From JBHHZJ01 sp046758005 (GTDB lineage Bacteria > Pseudomonadota > Alphaproteobacteria > Kiloniellales > J153): 50,227 nucleotides of DNA. This document shows positions 1 through 7,810 of this stretch, one piece after another. Numbering within the stretch: position 1 is the first letter of the stretch; every line of letters starts with the position of its first letter. The DNA lies in the NCBI GenBank assembly GCA_046758005.1, contig JBHHZJ010000012.1, forward strand, positions 1 through 50,227. Direction: 5' to 3'. The notes beneath the pieces were generated by a model. That model saw only the letters and a program-made list of their open reading frames with translations, was not told the origin of the DNA and did no database searches. Position numbers and translations under genes: made by a program.

Positions 1-1303
1 GCAGCCCGAAGGGGATGAGAATGTTCGGGTTGCTCGGCTCTCGCTTGAAGCGCGGTCCGAGGGGAAGGAATATGCCCGCGATGGCGCGCCGCATGCCGCG
101 GCTGAGACGCAGGAAGTCGTCCGCCTCGGCCGCACCGGCGAACAGCGGCTCGTCGCGCACCGCCCGGTCGAGCGCCTCGAGCGCGGCGAAGAAGCGCAGC
201 AGGTTGCCGCCGGGGCCGACCATCAGGTTGATCAGCTCGTTCAGGTGGCGCAGTTGCAGGCTCAGGAACTCGTGGTCGCCGGCCTCCTGCGCGCCTTGGA
301 CCCGCTCGAGGGTGGTTAGAAACGCCTCGGTGAGCGCCTCCTGCTCGACGATAATGTTCGAAACGCGCAGCAGCGCGCGCTCGAACGCGCTGGCGCTGGA
401 GAAAAATTCATACGGGATCGCCCCCAGCTCTGCGAACGCGGTGAAATTGGGGTCCGGCGGGTCGGCTTTCAGCCCCTTGTAATGGGACACCAGGTCGTTG
501 CACTGCTCGATGGCGATGGCCGCAGCATTCGCGAGGCCGGCCGGCACCTGATTGAGCGCCTTGCCGAGTTGCACGAGGTCCTTGAACCCGCTGCAGAAAC
601 CCGGCACCTTTTCTATGGTGGTACCTCCCGAGGGCAACGGGATCGGTACGGGCGACTCGAAGCCGTCGAGCGCCAACAGAGACTTCTGGGCGGCGAGCTT
701 GAGCGGGCTCAGGTCGATCTCGCCCGGGGCCTCGGGGATGAACACCTCGAACGCGAAGCCCGGTCCCGCGCCCAGGTGGATGTCGATGCCGGGTTGGAAG
801 GTGCCGTCCTCGCACTGGTCCATGACGACGTCGTAGGTACCCTTCGGCAGGTTGCCGCGCGGCATCGTGATTGCGACGACCTCGTCCACAAAAGCTCCCA
901 GGCTGGCGGTGCCGATGACCCGGTTCGGCGTGCCGAGCACGTCGTTCAGGGGGGCAAACGGACCGAGGAGCGGCTGGTTTTCGATGACGTAGAGGTCGGC
1001 GCTCGGAAAGAAGTCGAAGCGGTCCTCGCCGTCTCCGTTTGGTGGACACAGGTAGCTGGGGATGGACGGGACCGAGCCGGTCATCGCAATGGTCTGACCG
1101 GGGCCGAAGATGCGGTCGCCCTCGGCGAAGAACACGTCGCTGAGCTCCAGGAAGCCACCGGTCACGCCGCTCGCCTGCGCGAAGGCCGCGCGTCCGCCGG
1201 TGAATCCGCTGACCAGGATCGACAGCGCCAGTGCGCTTGCCCAACGCGCCACGGGCCCGGGCGGTCGACCCGCCCGACGAGCACAGCGTAGACTCCCAGA
1301 CAC
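1..1303 (-). CDS. Secreted protein of unknown function, C-terminus cut by window edge
   Basis: The frame is open from a GTG at 1301-1303 to the left edge (434 codons seen, no stop). The GTG follows a strong purine-rich ribosome site (GGGAGGG, 4-5 nt upstream). A second in-frame GTG at 1250-1252 would give a more compact signal peptide but has no ribosome site. Residues about 18-44 form a Sec signal peptide ending in AFAQA. The mature part begins with short beta-rich segments (GGFLELSDVFFAEGD) and a pair of cysteines, with an acidic-aromatic stretch around residue 95. From about residue 260 it looks alpha-helical (NELINLMVGPGGNLLRFF). I do not recognise a family. It is the last gene of a minus-strand block and its AT-rich upstream region probably holds its promoter. 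Export is well supported; function is unknown. Confidence 0.75.
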   Translation of the reverse strand, partial: MSGSLRCARRAGRPPGPVARWASALALSILVSGFTGGRAAFAQASGVTGGFLELSDVFFAEGDRIFGPGQTIAMTGSVPSIPSYLCPPNGDGEDRFDFFPSADLYVIENQPLLGPFAPLNDVLGTPNRVIGTASLGAFVDEVVAITMPRGNLPKGTYDVVMDQCEDGTFQPGIDIHLGAGPGFAFEVFIPEAPGEIDLSPLKLAAQKSLLALDGFESPVPIPLPSGGTTIEKVPGFCSGFKDLVQLGKALNQVPAGLANAAAIAIEQCNDLVSHYKGLKADPPDPNFTAFAELGAIPYEFFSSASAFERALLRVSNIIVEQEALTEAFLTTLERVQGAQEAGDHEFLSLQLRHLNELINLMVGPGGNLLRFFAALEALDRAVRDEPLFAGAAEADDFLRLSRGMRRAIAGIFLPLGPRFKREPSNPNILIPFGL

Positions 1304-1573
1304 GTCTCCCTCCCCTTGCGCGCAGCTTTAGTTCTATTTCTTTACATATACGCATACAGGTAATAACCACGCTCGTAAACGTTTTTGTTCAAATAATTGA
1401 ATTAACTACCTTGCCAGCAAGCCTTGGAAAACTCTTGGCATTGTCGGGGCGGTGGACTTACCGGGTCATGCGCCGACCCTCGATGAACTCCGACTCCGTT
1501 CGGGAGTACGCTTGTTCGATGCCTTTTGCGACTTTCCGGCGCGGCGCGGGAAACGCCGCGGGCCGGCCCAGCG
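1304..1573. other. AT-rich intergenic region upstream of the edge gene
   Basis: The 270 bp between the GNAT stop and the GTG start of the secreted protein hold no convincing gene. Positions about 1325-1430 are clearly richer in A and T than the surroundings and are the likely promoter region of the minus-strand edge gene. I could not fix a single -35/-10 pair. Confidence 0.4.
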
Positions 1574-2590
1574 TCACCGGACCGGAATGAGTCCGCTCAG
1601 GCGCGGGTCGGGGAGGGTCCGCTGCTCCTGCCTGTAGGGCTTGAAGCCGAAGCGCTGGTAGAGCGGCAGGGCCTTCGGGTGGTCGAGGGTGTTGGTGTGC
1701 ACCCAGAGCCGCTTGGGGTCGTGGCTCCAGGCGATGTCGATGGCCGAGCCGAGCAGGTAGGCGCCCAGGCCCTTGCCGATGAACTCGGGCATCAGGCCGA
1801 AGTAGGCAAGCTCGATGTCCGGGGGCTCGCGCCGGTCGAGCTCGGCGTAACCGGCCGGCACGCCGTCCACATAGAGCACGTAGATCTCGACCCGCTCGTC
1901 GCCGACGATGGCGCCGAGCGCCTCGTCGTCGAGGGCCCGGCGCTCGTACCACAGCCAGGCCTCGCCCACGTGGTCGTAGAGGTAGCGGTAGAACGCGGCG
2001 CTCGGCTTGCGCGCGCGCAGCAGCGCCGCGTGAACCCCGTGGGGCAGGGCCGGCGGCGGACGGGTCGGTCGCGCGGTCATCTCCAGATAGGTGATCGTGC
2101 AGCGCAGCGTGCCCACCTCCCGGATCGGCGCCCTGGGCGGCCGGCCGTCCGCGGTCAGCCAGCGGCCCATGACCAGGCGCGGCGTGTTCTCGTAGCCGAT
2201 CGCCTGGTAGAACCCCCGCACCTCGTCGTTGTTCTCGCGGATCATGACGTTCATCTTCGGCACCCCGAGGCGGGCGAGCCAGGCCTCGGCGTGGCGCATC
2301 ATCCGCCGGCCGCAGCCCTTCCCCTGGGCCTCGGGATCGACCGCCACGTAATAGGGGTTGCCGCGGTGGCCGTCGTGGCCGACGCACACCGTGGCGACGA
2401 TCCGGCCGCGTTGCTCGCCGACGAAGATTTCGGCGTTGGGCGAGGCGCGCCACAGCGCGATGTCCCGGTCGGGATCGTTGTACCAGACCGTGAGGCCGCA
2501 CCGCTCCCACAGGCCGACCACCGCGTCCCGGTCGCCGGGGCGGTAGGGTCGGATGGCGAGCCGCGGCGGGCGGTCCTCGGATCCGGCCAT
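1574..2590 (-). CDS. Two-domain GNAT acetyltransferase (YpeA-like domain plus second GNAT)
   Basis: Predicted cytosolic acetyl-CoA-dependent N-acetyltransferase of 338 residues, about twice the usual GNAT length. Residues about 10-150 resemble YpeA (AIRPYRPGDRDAVVGLWERC, the acetyl-CoA loop GKGCGRRMM, then NNDEVRGFYQAIGYE). Residues about 165-325 are a second, different GNAT with its own loop (GKGLGAYLL) and a C-terminal ALPLYQRFGF motif. Both pyrophosphate-binding loops look intact, so both halves may be active. The start at 2588-2590 lies 4 nt after the stop of the sulfurtransferase gene, so the two are probably co-transcribed. Substrates cannot be read from the sequence. Confidence 0.88.
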   Translation of the reverse strand: MAGSEDRPPRLAIRPYRPGDRDAVVGLWERCGLTVWYNDPDRDIALWRASPNAEIFVGEQRGRIVATVCVGHDGHRGNPYYVAVDPEAQGKGCGRRMMRHAEAWLARLGVPKMNVMIRENNDEVRGFYQAIGYENTPRLVMGRWLTADGRPPRAPIREVGTLRCTITYLEMTARPTRPPPALPHGVHAALLRARKPSAAFYRYLYDHVGEAWLWYERRALDDEALGAIVGDERVEIYVLYVDGVPAGYAELDRREPPDIELAYFGLMPEFIGKGLGAYLLGSAIDIAWSHDPKRLWVHTNTLDHPKALPLYQRFGFKPYRQEQRTLPDPRLSGLIPVR

Positions 2591-2594
2591 GGCC

Positions 2595-3467
2595 TCAGGG
2601 CGCGGCGCGCGCCGGGCCGGTCTCCACGGGCGTGTCGCCGGGCAGGCCCCACTCGGCCCAGGATCCGTCGTAGAGCGCCACGTCGCGGTGGCGGAGGAGA
2701 TGCAGGCCGAAGGCGAGCACCGCCGCGGTGATCCCCGAGTCGCACGTGGTCACGACCGGCCGCGTCAGGTCGACGCCGGCCGCAAGAAAGCGTTCCCTGA
2801 GCCGCTCCCGCAGCAGCAGGGTCCGGGTCTCGGGATCGAGCAACTCGGTGTAAGGCAGGCTCAGGCTGCCCGGGACGTGGCCGCCGCGCAGGCCGTCCCG
2901 GGGCTCGGGCTCGCGGCCCTCGAAGCGGCCGGGCGGGCGGGCGTCGAGCACCTGCTCGCGCCGGCTCGACAGGTTGGCCAGCATCCGCTCCTTGTCGCGC
3001 ACCATCAGGGTGTTCACGCGCGCGGTGAAATGGCGCTCGACATTGCGGACCGATCCCTCCTCGACCGGCCGGCCCTCGCGCATCCACATGGGCAGGCCGC
3101 CGTCCAGGACCGCCACATCGTCGTGGCCGAAGAATCGGAAGGTCCACCACACGCGCGGCGCGCTCATGATCCCGCGCTGGTCGTAGACCACGATGCGCAC
3201 GCCGTCGCCCAGCCCGAGCTTGCGCACGCGGGAGGAGAACTTCTCAGGGGAGGGGAGCATGTGGGGCAGGGGTTGCGCCGTGTCCGCGATCTCGTCGATG
3301 TCGAAGAACGCCGCCCCTGGAATGTGGTGCGCCTCGTACTCGGCGCGCGGATCCAGGCCCTCGTGCGGCAGGTAGTAGCTGCCGTCGACCACGCGCACGT
3401 CGGGGGCGCGCAGGTGTTCGGCCAGCCAGGCCGTGCCGACGAGGGAGTCGCTGTCGAATGCGGTCAT
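2595..3467 (-). CDS. sseA: Sulfurtransferase with two rhodanese domains (3-mercaptopyruvate/thiosulfate type)
   Basis: A 290-residue double rhodanese. The N-terminal inactive domain spans about residues 8-135 and shows the CH2-type motifs (VRVVDGSYYLP, HIPGAAFFDID). The C-terminal catalytic domain spans about 155-280 and carries the active-site loop CDSGITAA, which accepts a sulfane sulfur as a cysteine persulfide. The loop is closer to the mercaptopyruvate-type CGSGVTA than to the thiosulfate-type CRKGVTA, with Asp in place of Gly at the second position. Its neighbours are an alanyl-tRNA editing protein and cysteine synthase, so the block has a sulfur and amino-acid flavour. No strong Shine-Dalgarno sequence precedes the ATG at 3467. 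The preference for mercaptopyruvate over thiosulfate is inferred from the loop only. Confidence 0.88.
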   Translation of the reverse strand: MTAFDSDSLVGTAWLAEHLRAPDVRVVDGSYYLPHEGLDPRAEYEAHHIPGAAFFDIDEIADTAQPLPHMLPSPEKFSSRVRKLGLGDGVRIVVYDQRGIMSAPRVWWTFRFFGHDDVAVLDGGLPMWMREGRPVEEGSVRNVERHFTARVNTLMVRDKERMLANLSSRREQVLDARPPGRFEGREPEPRDGLRGGHVPGSLSLPYTELLDPETRTLLLRERLRERFLAAGVDLTRPVVTTCDSGITAAVLAFGLHLLRHRDVALYDGSWAEWGLPGDTPVETGPARAAP

Positions 3468-3516
3468 GGAAAAGCCCAGGGATGTCTCGAGCGAGCGGCG
3501 TCCTACTCGGTGAATC

Positions 3517-4224
3517 CTACTCGGCGAACGCGATGTTGACGCGCCGGTTCTGGCGCCCCTTGCTCTCGATCTTGGTCACCTCGACGCGGCCGATCTCGCC
3601 GGTGCGCCGCACGTGCGTGCCGCCGCAGGGCTGCAGGTCCACGCCCTCGATCTCGAGCAGGCGCACCCGGCCCGGGCCGCTCGGCGGCTTGACCGACATG
3701 GTGCGGACAAGTTGCGGGTTGGCGATCAGCTCCGCGTCGGTGATCCAGCGCGGCGCCACCGGGCGGTCCTCGGCGATGATCCGGTTCAGTTCGGCGGTGA
3801 TGTGCGCCTTGTCGAGCTGGGTTTCCGGCAGGTTGAAGTCGAGCCGCCCCTTGCCGTCGCCGACCCGGCCGCCGGTCACCTCGCCGGGGACGACGGCGCA
3901 CAGGACGTGCAGGCAGGTGTGCATGCGCATCAGGCGGTAACGCCGCTCCCAGTCGATCTCGGCGCTCACCTTGCTCCCGGGGGCGGGAAGGGGCGCGCCG
4001 TCCACGGGAATGTGCACCACGTCCTCGAGGTCGGCGCCCTTGCGCGTATCCACGATGCGGACCTCGGCGCCGTCCGCCAGGCGCAGGACGCCGGTGTCGC
4101 CGGGCTGGCCGCCGCCCATGGGATAGAACACGGTGCGGTCGAGCCGGATTCCCGCCTCGTCCGCGCTCGTCACGGCAGCCTCGCAGGATGTTGCGTACGC
4201 GTCGTCGCGGAAGATCAGGTCCAT
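3517..4224 (-). CDS. AlaX-type alanyl-tRNA editing hydrolase
   Basis: A free-standing editing domain of 235 residues related to the C-terminal part of alanyl-tRNA synthetase; it deacylates tRNA-Ala mischarged with Ser or Gly. The N-terminal part has the PMGGGQPGDTG motif typical of the family. The zinc site is visible as HTCLH (an HxxxH) and CGGTH (a CxxxH), and a GGRVGDGKGRLDF segment lies between them. This fits the longer AlaX type with an N-terminal barrel and no C-Ala extension. The ATG at 4224 is preceded by GGAG. It starts 7 bp downstream of the cysteine synthase stop and probably shares its transcript. Confidence 0.9.
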   Translation of the reverse strand: MDLIFRDDAYATSCEAAVTSADEAGIRLDRTVFYPMGGGQPGDTGVLRLADGAEVRIVDTRKGADLEDVVHIPVDGAPLPAPGSKVSAEIDWERRYRLMRMHTCLHVLCAVVPGEVTGGRVGDGKGRLDFNLPETQLDKAHITAELNRIIAEDRPVAPRWITDAELIANPQLVRTMSVKPPSGPGRVRLLEIEGVDLQPCGGTHVRRTGEIGRVEVTKIESKGRQNRRVNIAFAE

Positions 4225-4231
4225 GGTTCTG

Positions 4232-5251
4232 TCAGGCTCCCAGGCTGATCCGTTCGAGCCATTCCGGGACCGGCAGGTTCTTCTCGCGCAGGAACGTCGG
4301 ATTGAACTGCCGGCTCTGGTAGCGGGTGCCGTAATCGCACAGGACGGTCACGATGGTGTGGCCGGGGCCGAGTTGCTCGGCCAGGCGGGCCGCACCGGCG
4401 AGGTTGATCCCGCTCGAGCCGCCCAGGCACAGCCCTTCGTGCTCGAAGGCGTCGAAGATGTAGGGCATGGCCTCCTCGTCCGGGATCTGGTAGGCCTCGT
4501 CGACCGGCGCGCCTTCGAGGTTCGCGGTGATCCGGCCCTGGCCGATCCCCTCGGTGATCGAGCTGCCTTCCGCCTTCAACGTGCCGAACTTGTAGTAATG
4601 GTAGAGCGCGGCGCCCATCGGATCGGCCAGGGCGACGACGACGTTCTTGTTGCGCTCCTTGAGGAACATGCCCGCGCCGGCGAGCGTCCCGCCGGTGCCG
4701 ACCGCGCAGACGAAGGCATCGACCGTGCCGTCGGTCTGCTCCCAGATCTCGGGCCCGGTCGTCTCGTAGTGGCCCCGGCGGTTGGCGACGTTGTCGAACT
4801 GGTCGGCGAAGATCGCCCCGTTCGGCTCGGTCTCGGCCAGCTCCTCGGCCAGGCGCCGGGCGACGTGGACGTAGTTGTTCGGATCCTTGTAGGGCACCGC
4901 CGGGACCTCGCGCAGCTCCGCGCCGCACAGGCGCAGCATGTCCTTCTTTTCCTGCGACTGGGTGTCCGGGATGACGATGAGCGTCCGGTAGCCGCGCGCC
5001 CGGCCCACCAGGGCGAGCCCGATGCCGGTGTTGCCCGCCGTGCCTTCCACGATCAGGCCGCCGGGGCGCAGTCGCCCCTTCTCCTCGGCGTCCTTGACGA
5101 TGGCCCAGGCGGCGCGGTCCTTGATCGAACTGCCCGGGTTGAGGAACTCGGCCTTGCCCAGGATCTCGCACCCGGTCCGCTCCGACAGCCGGCGCAGGCG
5201 GATGAGCGGCGTGTTGCCGATGGTGCCGACGAAACCGTCCCGAACGTCCAT
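4232..5251 (-). CDS. cysK: Cysteine synthase A (PLP-dependent O-acetylserine sulfhydrylase)
   Basis: Makes L-cysteine from O-acetylserine and sulfide in the cytosol. The 339-residue protein begins MDVRDGFVGTIGNTPLIRL, a normal family start. The open frame runs on to 5392, but that extension overlaps the Nudix gene and has no homology-like sequence. The PLP lysine lies in GSSIKDRAAW, the phosphate-binding loop is GTGGT, and the substrate loop reads EGTAGNTGIG where the classic CysK has TSGNTG. The Ser-to-Ala change suggests a CysK2-like subgroup and leaves some doubt about the exact acceptor. Only a weak GGAA ribosome site precedes the ATG. It lies directly upstream of the alanyl-tRNA editing gene. 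Confidence 0.88.
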   Translation of the reverse strand: MDVRDGFVGTIGNTPLIRLRRLSERTGCEILGKAEFLNPGSSIKDRAAWAIVKDAEEKGRLRPGGLIVEGTAGNTGIGLALVGRARGYRTLIVIPDTQSQEKKDMLRLCGAELREVPAVPYKDPNNYVHVARRLAEELAETEPNGAIFADQFDNVANRRGHYETTGPEIWEQTDGTVDAFVCAVGTGGTLAGAGMFLKERNKNVVVALADPMGAALYHYYKFGTLKAEGSSITEGIGQGRITANLEGAPVDEAYQIPDEEAMPYIFDAFEHEGLCLGGSSGINLAGAARLAEQLGPGHTIVTVLCDYGTRYQSRQFNPTFLREKNLPVPEWLERISLGA

Positions 5252-5346
5252 TTTCGCGATTCCGAGCGCGTCATTGCTGTTTTGGCGGGCGGACCGGGAG
5301 ACTAGCCGCGGAGCGTCATGGGGTTCAAGGACAAGCGAATCCGCGC

Positions 5347-5961
5347 TCAGGCCCACTGTCGGCGCAGCCGCTCCCGGTTGAGCGCGAGCCACTGCAGCGT
5401 CATGAGCGCGTTGCCGGCCAGGATCTCGCCCCGGGCCAGGCGCGTCAGCGCCTCGTCGCAGGGCAGGGCGAAGGCGCGGATGTCCTCGTGCTCATGCGCC
5501 AGGCCGTGCACGCCGCCCACGCCCGCGGCCTCGACCCGGCCGCAGTACATGTACAGGATCTCGGAGCAGCCGCCCGGGCTGGGCAGCACCTTGCCAATGG
5601 GCTCGAGCGCGGTGATCGTGCAGCCGGCCTCCTCGAGCGCCTCGCGGCGCGCCACCTCGGCCGGGTCCTCGCCCGGCTCGATCACGCCGGCGATCACCTC
5701 GACGATCCAGGGGTCGAGCCCGGCGGCGTAGGCGCCAATGCGGAACTGCTCGACCAGAACCACCACGTCGCGCGCCGGATCGTAGGGCAGCACCGCGGCG
5801 GCGTGGCCGCGCTCGAAGCATTCCCGGCTCATCTCGCCGGTCCAGCCGCCGTCGAAGCGCCGGTGGCGCAGGCGGTAGCGGTCGATGCGGTAGTGACCTT
5901 GGAACGGCGTCGTCGTGGCCAGGATTTCGACGCGCGAGTCGCGCCGTGGCGTGTCGGTCAT
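5347..5961 (-). CDS. nudF: ADP-ribose pyrophosphatase-type Nudix hydrolase
   Basis: Hydrolyses ADP-ribose or a related nucleoside diphosphate derivative. The 204-residue protein carries an intact Nudix box, GVIEPGEDPAEVARREALEEAG, matching G-x5-E-x7-R-E-x2-E-E-x-G. An upstream strand and helix pattern (AAAVLPYDPARDVVVLVEQFR) and the LPSPGGCSE segment are typical of the NudF/ADPRase branch. I chose the ATG at 5959-5961 (AAGG about 8 nt upstream); the open frame upstream of it is low-complexity and unlike the family. The gene is divergent from the hydrolase-OsmC gene across about 200 bp. It is probably a housekeeping enzyme. Confidence 0.9.
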   Translation of the reverse strand: MTDTPRRDSRVEILATTTPFQGHYRIDRYRLRHRRFDGGWTGEMSRECFERGHAAAVLPYDPARDVVVLVEQFRIGAYAAGLDPWIVEVIAGVIEPGEDPAEVARREALEEAGCTITALEPIGKVLPSPGGCSEILYMYCGRVEAAGVGGVHGLAHEHEDIRAFALPCDEALTRLARGEILAGNALMTLQWLALNRERLRRQWA

Positions 5962-6158
5962 GGCGGGGCCTTGAATAGTAGATCTTGCGGGTTCGCGTGC
6001 CGATGTCGGGCGCAGACTAACCGAGGCGCCGCGGCGCGCACAGGGCCGAATGCCACGGCGCGGGACGCCGGCGACATGGCAAGGCTTGCCCGGCCGCCCC
6101 GCGCGTGCTGCCATCGGCCGGAGGTCCAGGGACCGGCGGCGGCAGCAGGAGGGCTCAG

Positions 6159-7379
6159 ATGGCGATCCGCAGCGAAAAGCTCAGTTTCCAGGGCGCCGGC
6201 GGCGAGACGCTGGCCGCGCGCCTCGACCGGCCGGCCGGCGCGCCCGCGGCCACCGCGCTGTTCGCGCACTGCTTCACCTGCAGCAAGGACATCTTCGCCG
6301 CCGCGCGCATCGCCGGGGGCCTCGCCGAGGAGGGGATCGCCGTCCTGCGCTTCGATTTCACCGGCCTCGGCCACAGCGAAGGGGAATTCGCCAACACCAA
6401 CTTCTCCTCGAACGTGGCCGACCTGGTCAAAGCCGCCGACTACTTGCGCGAGACGCGCGAGGCGCCCCGGCTGTTGATCGGTCACAGCCTGGGCGGGGCG
6501 GCCGTGCTCGCCGCCGCCGCTCGGGTGCCCGAGGCGGTCGCGGTGGCCACCATCGGCGCGCCCGCCGACCCGGCGCACGTCGCGCAGCACTTCCAGGAGG
6601 CGCGGCCGGAGATCGAGGCCCGGGGCGAGGCGGAGGTGCTGCTGGCCGGGCGGCCGTTCCGGATCAAGAAGCAGTTCCTCGAGGACATCTCGCAACAGAA
6701 CCTGGAGACCGCCATCGGCGGCCTGCGCAAGGCGCTGCTCGTCTTCCACGCGCCGCGCGACCGGATCGTCGGGATCGAAAGCGCCGGCCGGATCTTCGCG
6801 GCCGCAAAGCACCCCAAGAGCTTCGTCTCCCTGGACGACGCCGACCATCTGCTCGGCCGCCGGGCCGACGCCGAGTACGTGGCGCGCGTGCTGGCCGTCT
6901 GGGCGGCACGCTACCTGGGCGAGGGCGCGCGGCCGGAGGCCGTGACCGCCGCGCCCGGCACCGTGGTCGTGCGCGAGACCCGCGAGGGCCGCTTCACCCA
7001 ACAGATCGCCGCCGGCGGCCACGCGTTGAGGGCCGACGAGCCGCGCGAGGCGGGCGGCGACGACAGCGGCCCGGGACCCTACGACCTGCTGCTCGCAGGG
7101 CTGGGGGCGTGTACGTCGATGACCCTACGCCTGTACGCCGAGCGCAAGGGCCTGCCGCTCGAGCGGGTCACGGTGAGCCTGAGGCACGATAGGATCTACG
7201 CGCAGGACTGCGCCGACTGCGAGACGACGGAGGGCAAGCTCGATCGGATCGTGCGGCGCGTGGCCGTGGAGGGCCCGCTCGACGCGGCCCAGCGGGCGAG
7301 GCTGCTGGAGATCGCCGACAAGTGCCCGGTGCACCGGACCTTAACAAATGAGGTCAAGATCGAGACGGAAGCGTTTTGA
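6159..7379 (+). CDS. Alpha/beta hydrolase fused to OsmC-type peroxide reductase
   Basis: A 406-residue fusion. Residues 1-255 are an alpha/beta hydrolase with the nucleophile elbow GHSLGG, an acid in HAPRDRI and the histidine in DDADHLL. Residues about 265-406 are an OsmC domain with both redox cysteines, in LGACTSMTLRLYAERKG and DKCPVHRTL, the pair that reduces organic hydroperoxides. The ATG at 6159 follows AGGAGG; the 18 codons upstream in the same frame look non-coding. This fusion is known in proteobacteria as a bifunctional hydrolase/OsmC protein, but its physiological substrate is not established. An ester-linked lipid hydroperoxide, cleaved and then reduced, would be one reading; that is inference. 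Confidence 0.9.
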   Translation: MAIRSEKLSFQGAGGETLAARLDRPAGAPAATALFAHCFTCSKDIFAAARIAGGLAEEGIAVLRFDFTGLGHSEGEFANTNFSSNVADLVKAADYLRETREAPRLLIGHSLGGAAVLAAAARVPEAVAVATIGAPADPAHVAQHFQEARPEIEARGEAEVLLAGRPFRIKKQFLEDISQQNLETAIGGLRKALLVFHAPRDRIVGIESAGRIFAAAKHPKSFVSLDDADHLLGRRADAEYVARVLAVWAARYLGEGARPEAVTAAPGTVVVRETREGRFTQQIAAGGHALRADEPREAGGDDSGPGPYDLLLAGLGACTSMTLRLYAERKGLPLERVTVSLRHDRIYAQDCADCETTEGKLDRIVRRVAVEGPLDAAQRARLLEIADKCPVHRTLTNEVKIETEAF

Positions 7380-7810
7380 CGGTCGAAGCTTAATCGGGAC
7401 CGGCAAGCGGTAAACACAGGTCGCTTCTGGCCCAGAGACCGTCGTGATGGCGCAACTAGCGGGTGACGCCGGGCGATAAAGTCTGTTAGGGTCAAGTTGA
7501 GAAACTGACAAGAACGGGGATGGAGTGGGCCCGAAAAAGGGCCTGTCAAATTACCGTGGGAGGCGGTGTTCGAACCTGCGCATTTCGGCTCATGGGACTT
7601 TGCCCCCGCGCGCTGCGCGCCGGCGCCACGGCCGTGGCGGCAGGTTTTACTGGCGACGAAATCTCGAAATCCTGGCCGAACCTGTCTGGTGTGACGGGCT
7701 GCGCGCAACTGCGCCGGGGACACCTCGGGCTGGGCGGCGGGTCCGGACCTAGACGACGAGGCCCGGGCGAGATATTTTGACCGGAACGGTCTGCAACAGG
7801 GAGACGATGT
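7380..7810. other. Intergenic leader upstream of the ABC importer
   Basis: These 431 bp hold no gene I would support; the short open frames have shadow-like composition. Two small symmetric elements are visible: a hairpin with arms GGCCC and GGGCC around GAAAAA at 7528-7543, and the palindrome GACCGGAACGGTC at 7779-7791, about 20 bp before the binding-protein ATG. The first could be a weak 3' structure of the hydrolase-OsmC mRNA (there is no U-tract). The second could be an operator or a 5'-UTR hairpin. Both are guesses. Confidence 0.35.

Noticed and set aside
408..1370. A 320-residue minus-strand open frame overlapping the edge gene
   Set aside because: It is Arg/Gly-rich translation of GC-rich DNA in another frame. 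The edge-open frame starting at 1303 has the signal peptide and the ribosome site.
7520..7780. Short plus-strand frame in the leader of the importer operon
   Set aside because: Composition looks non-coding, no ribosome site, and it ends before the true start of the binding protein.
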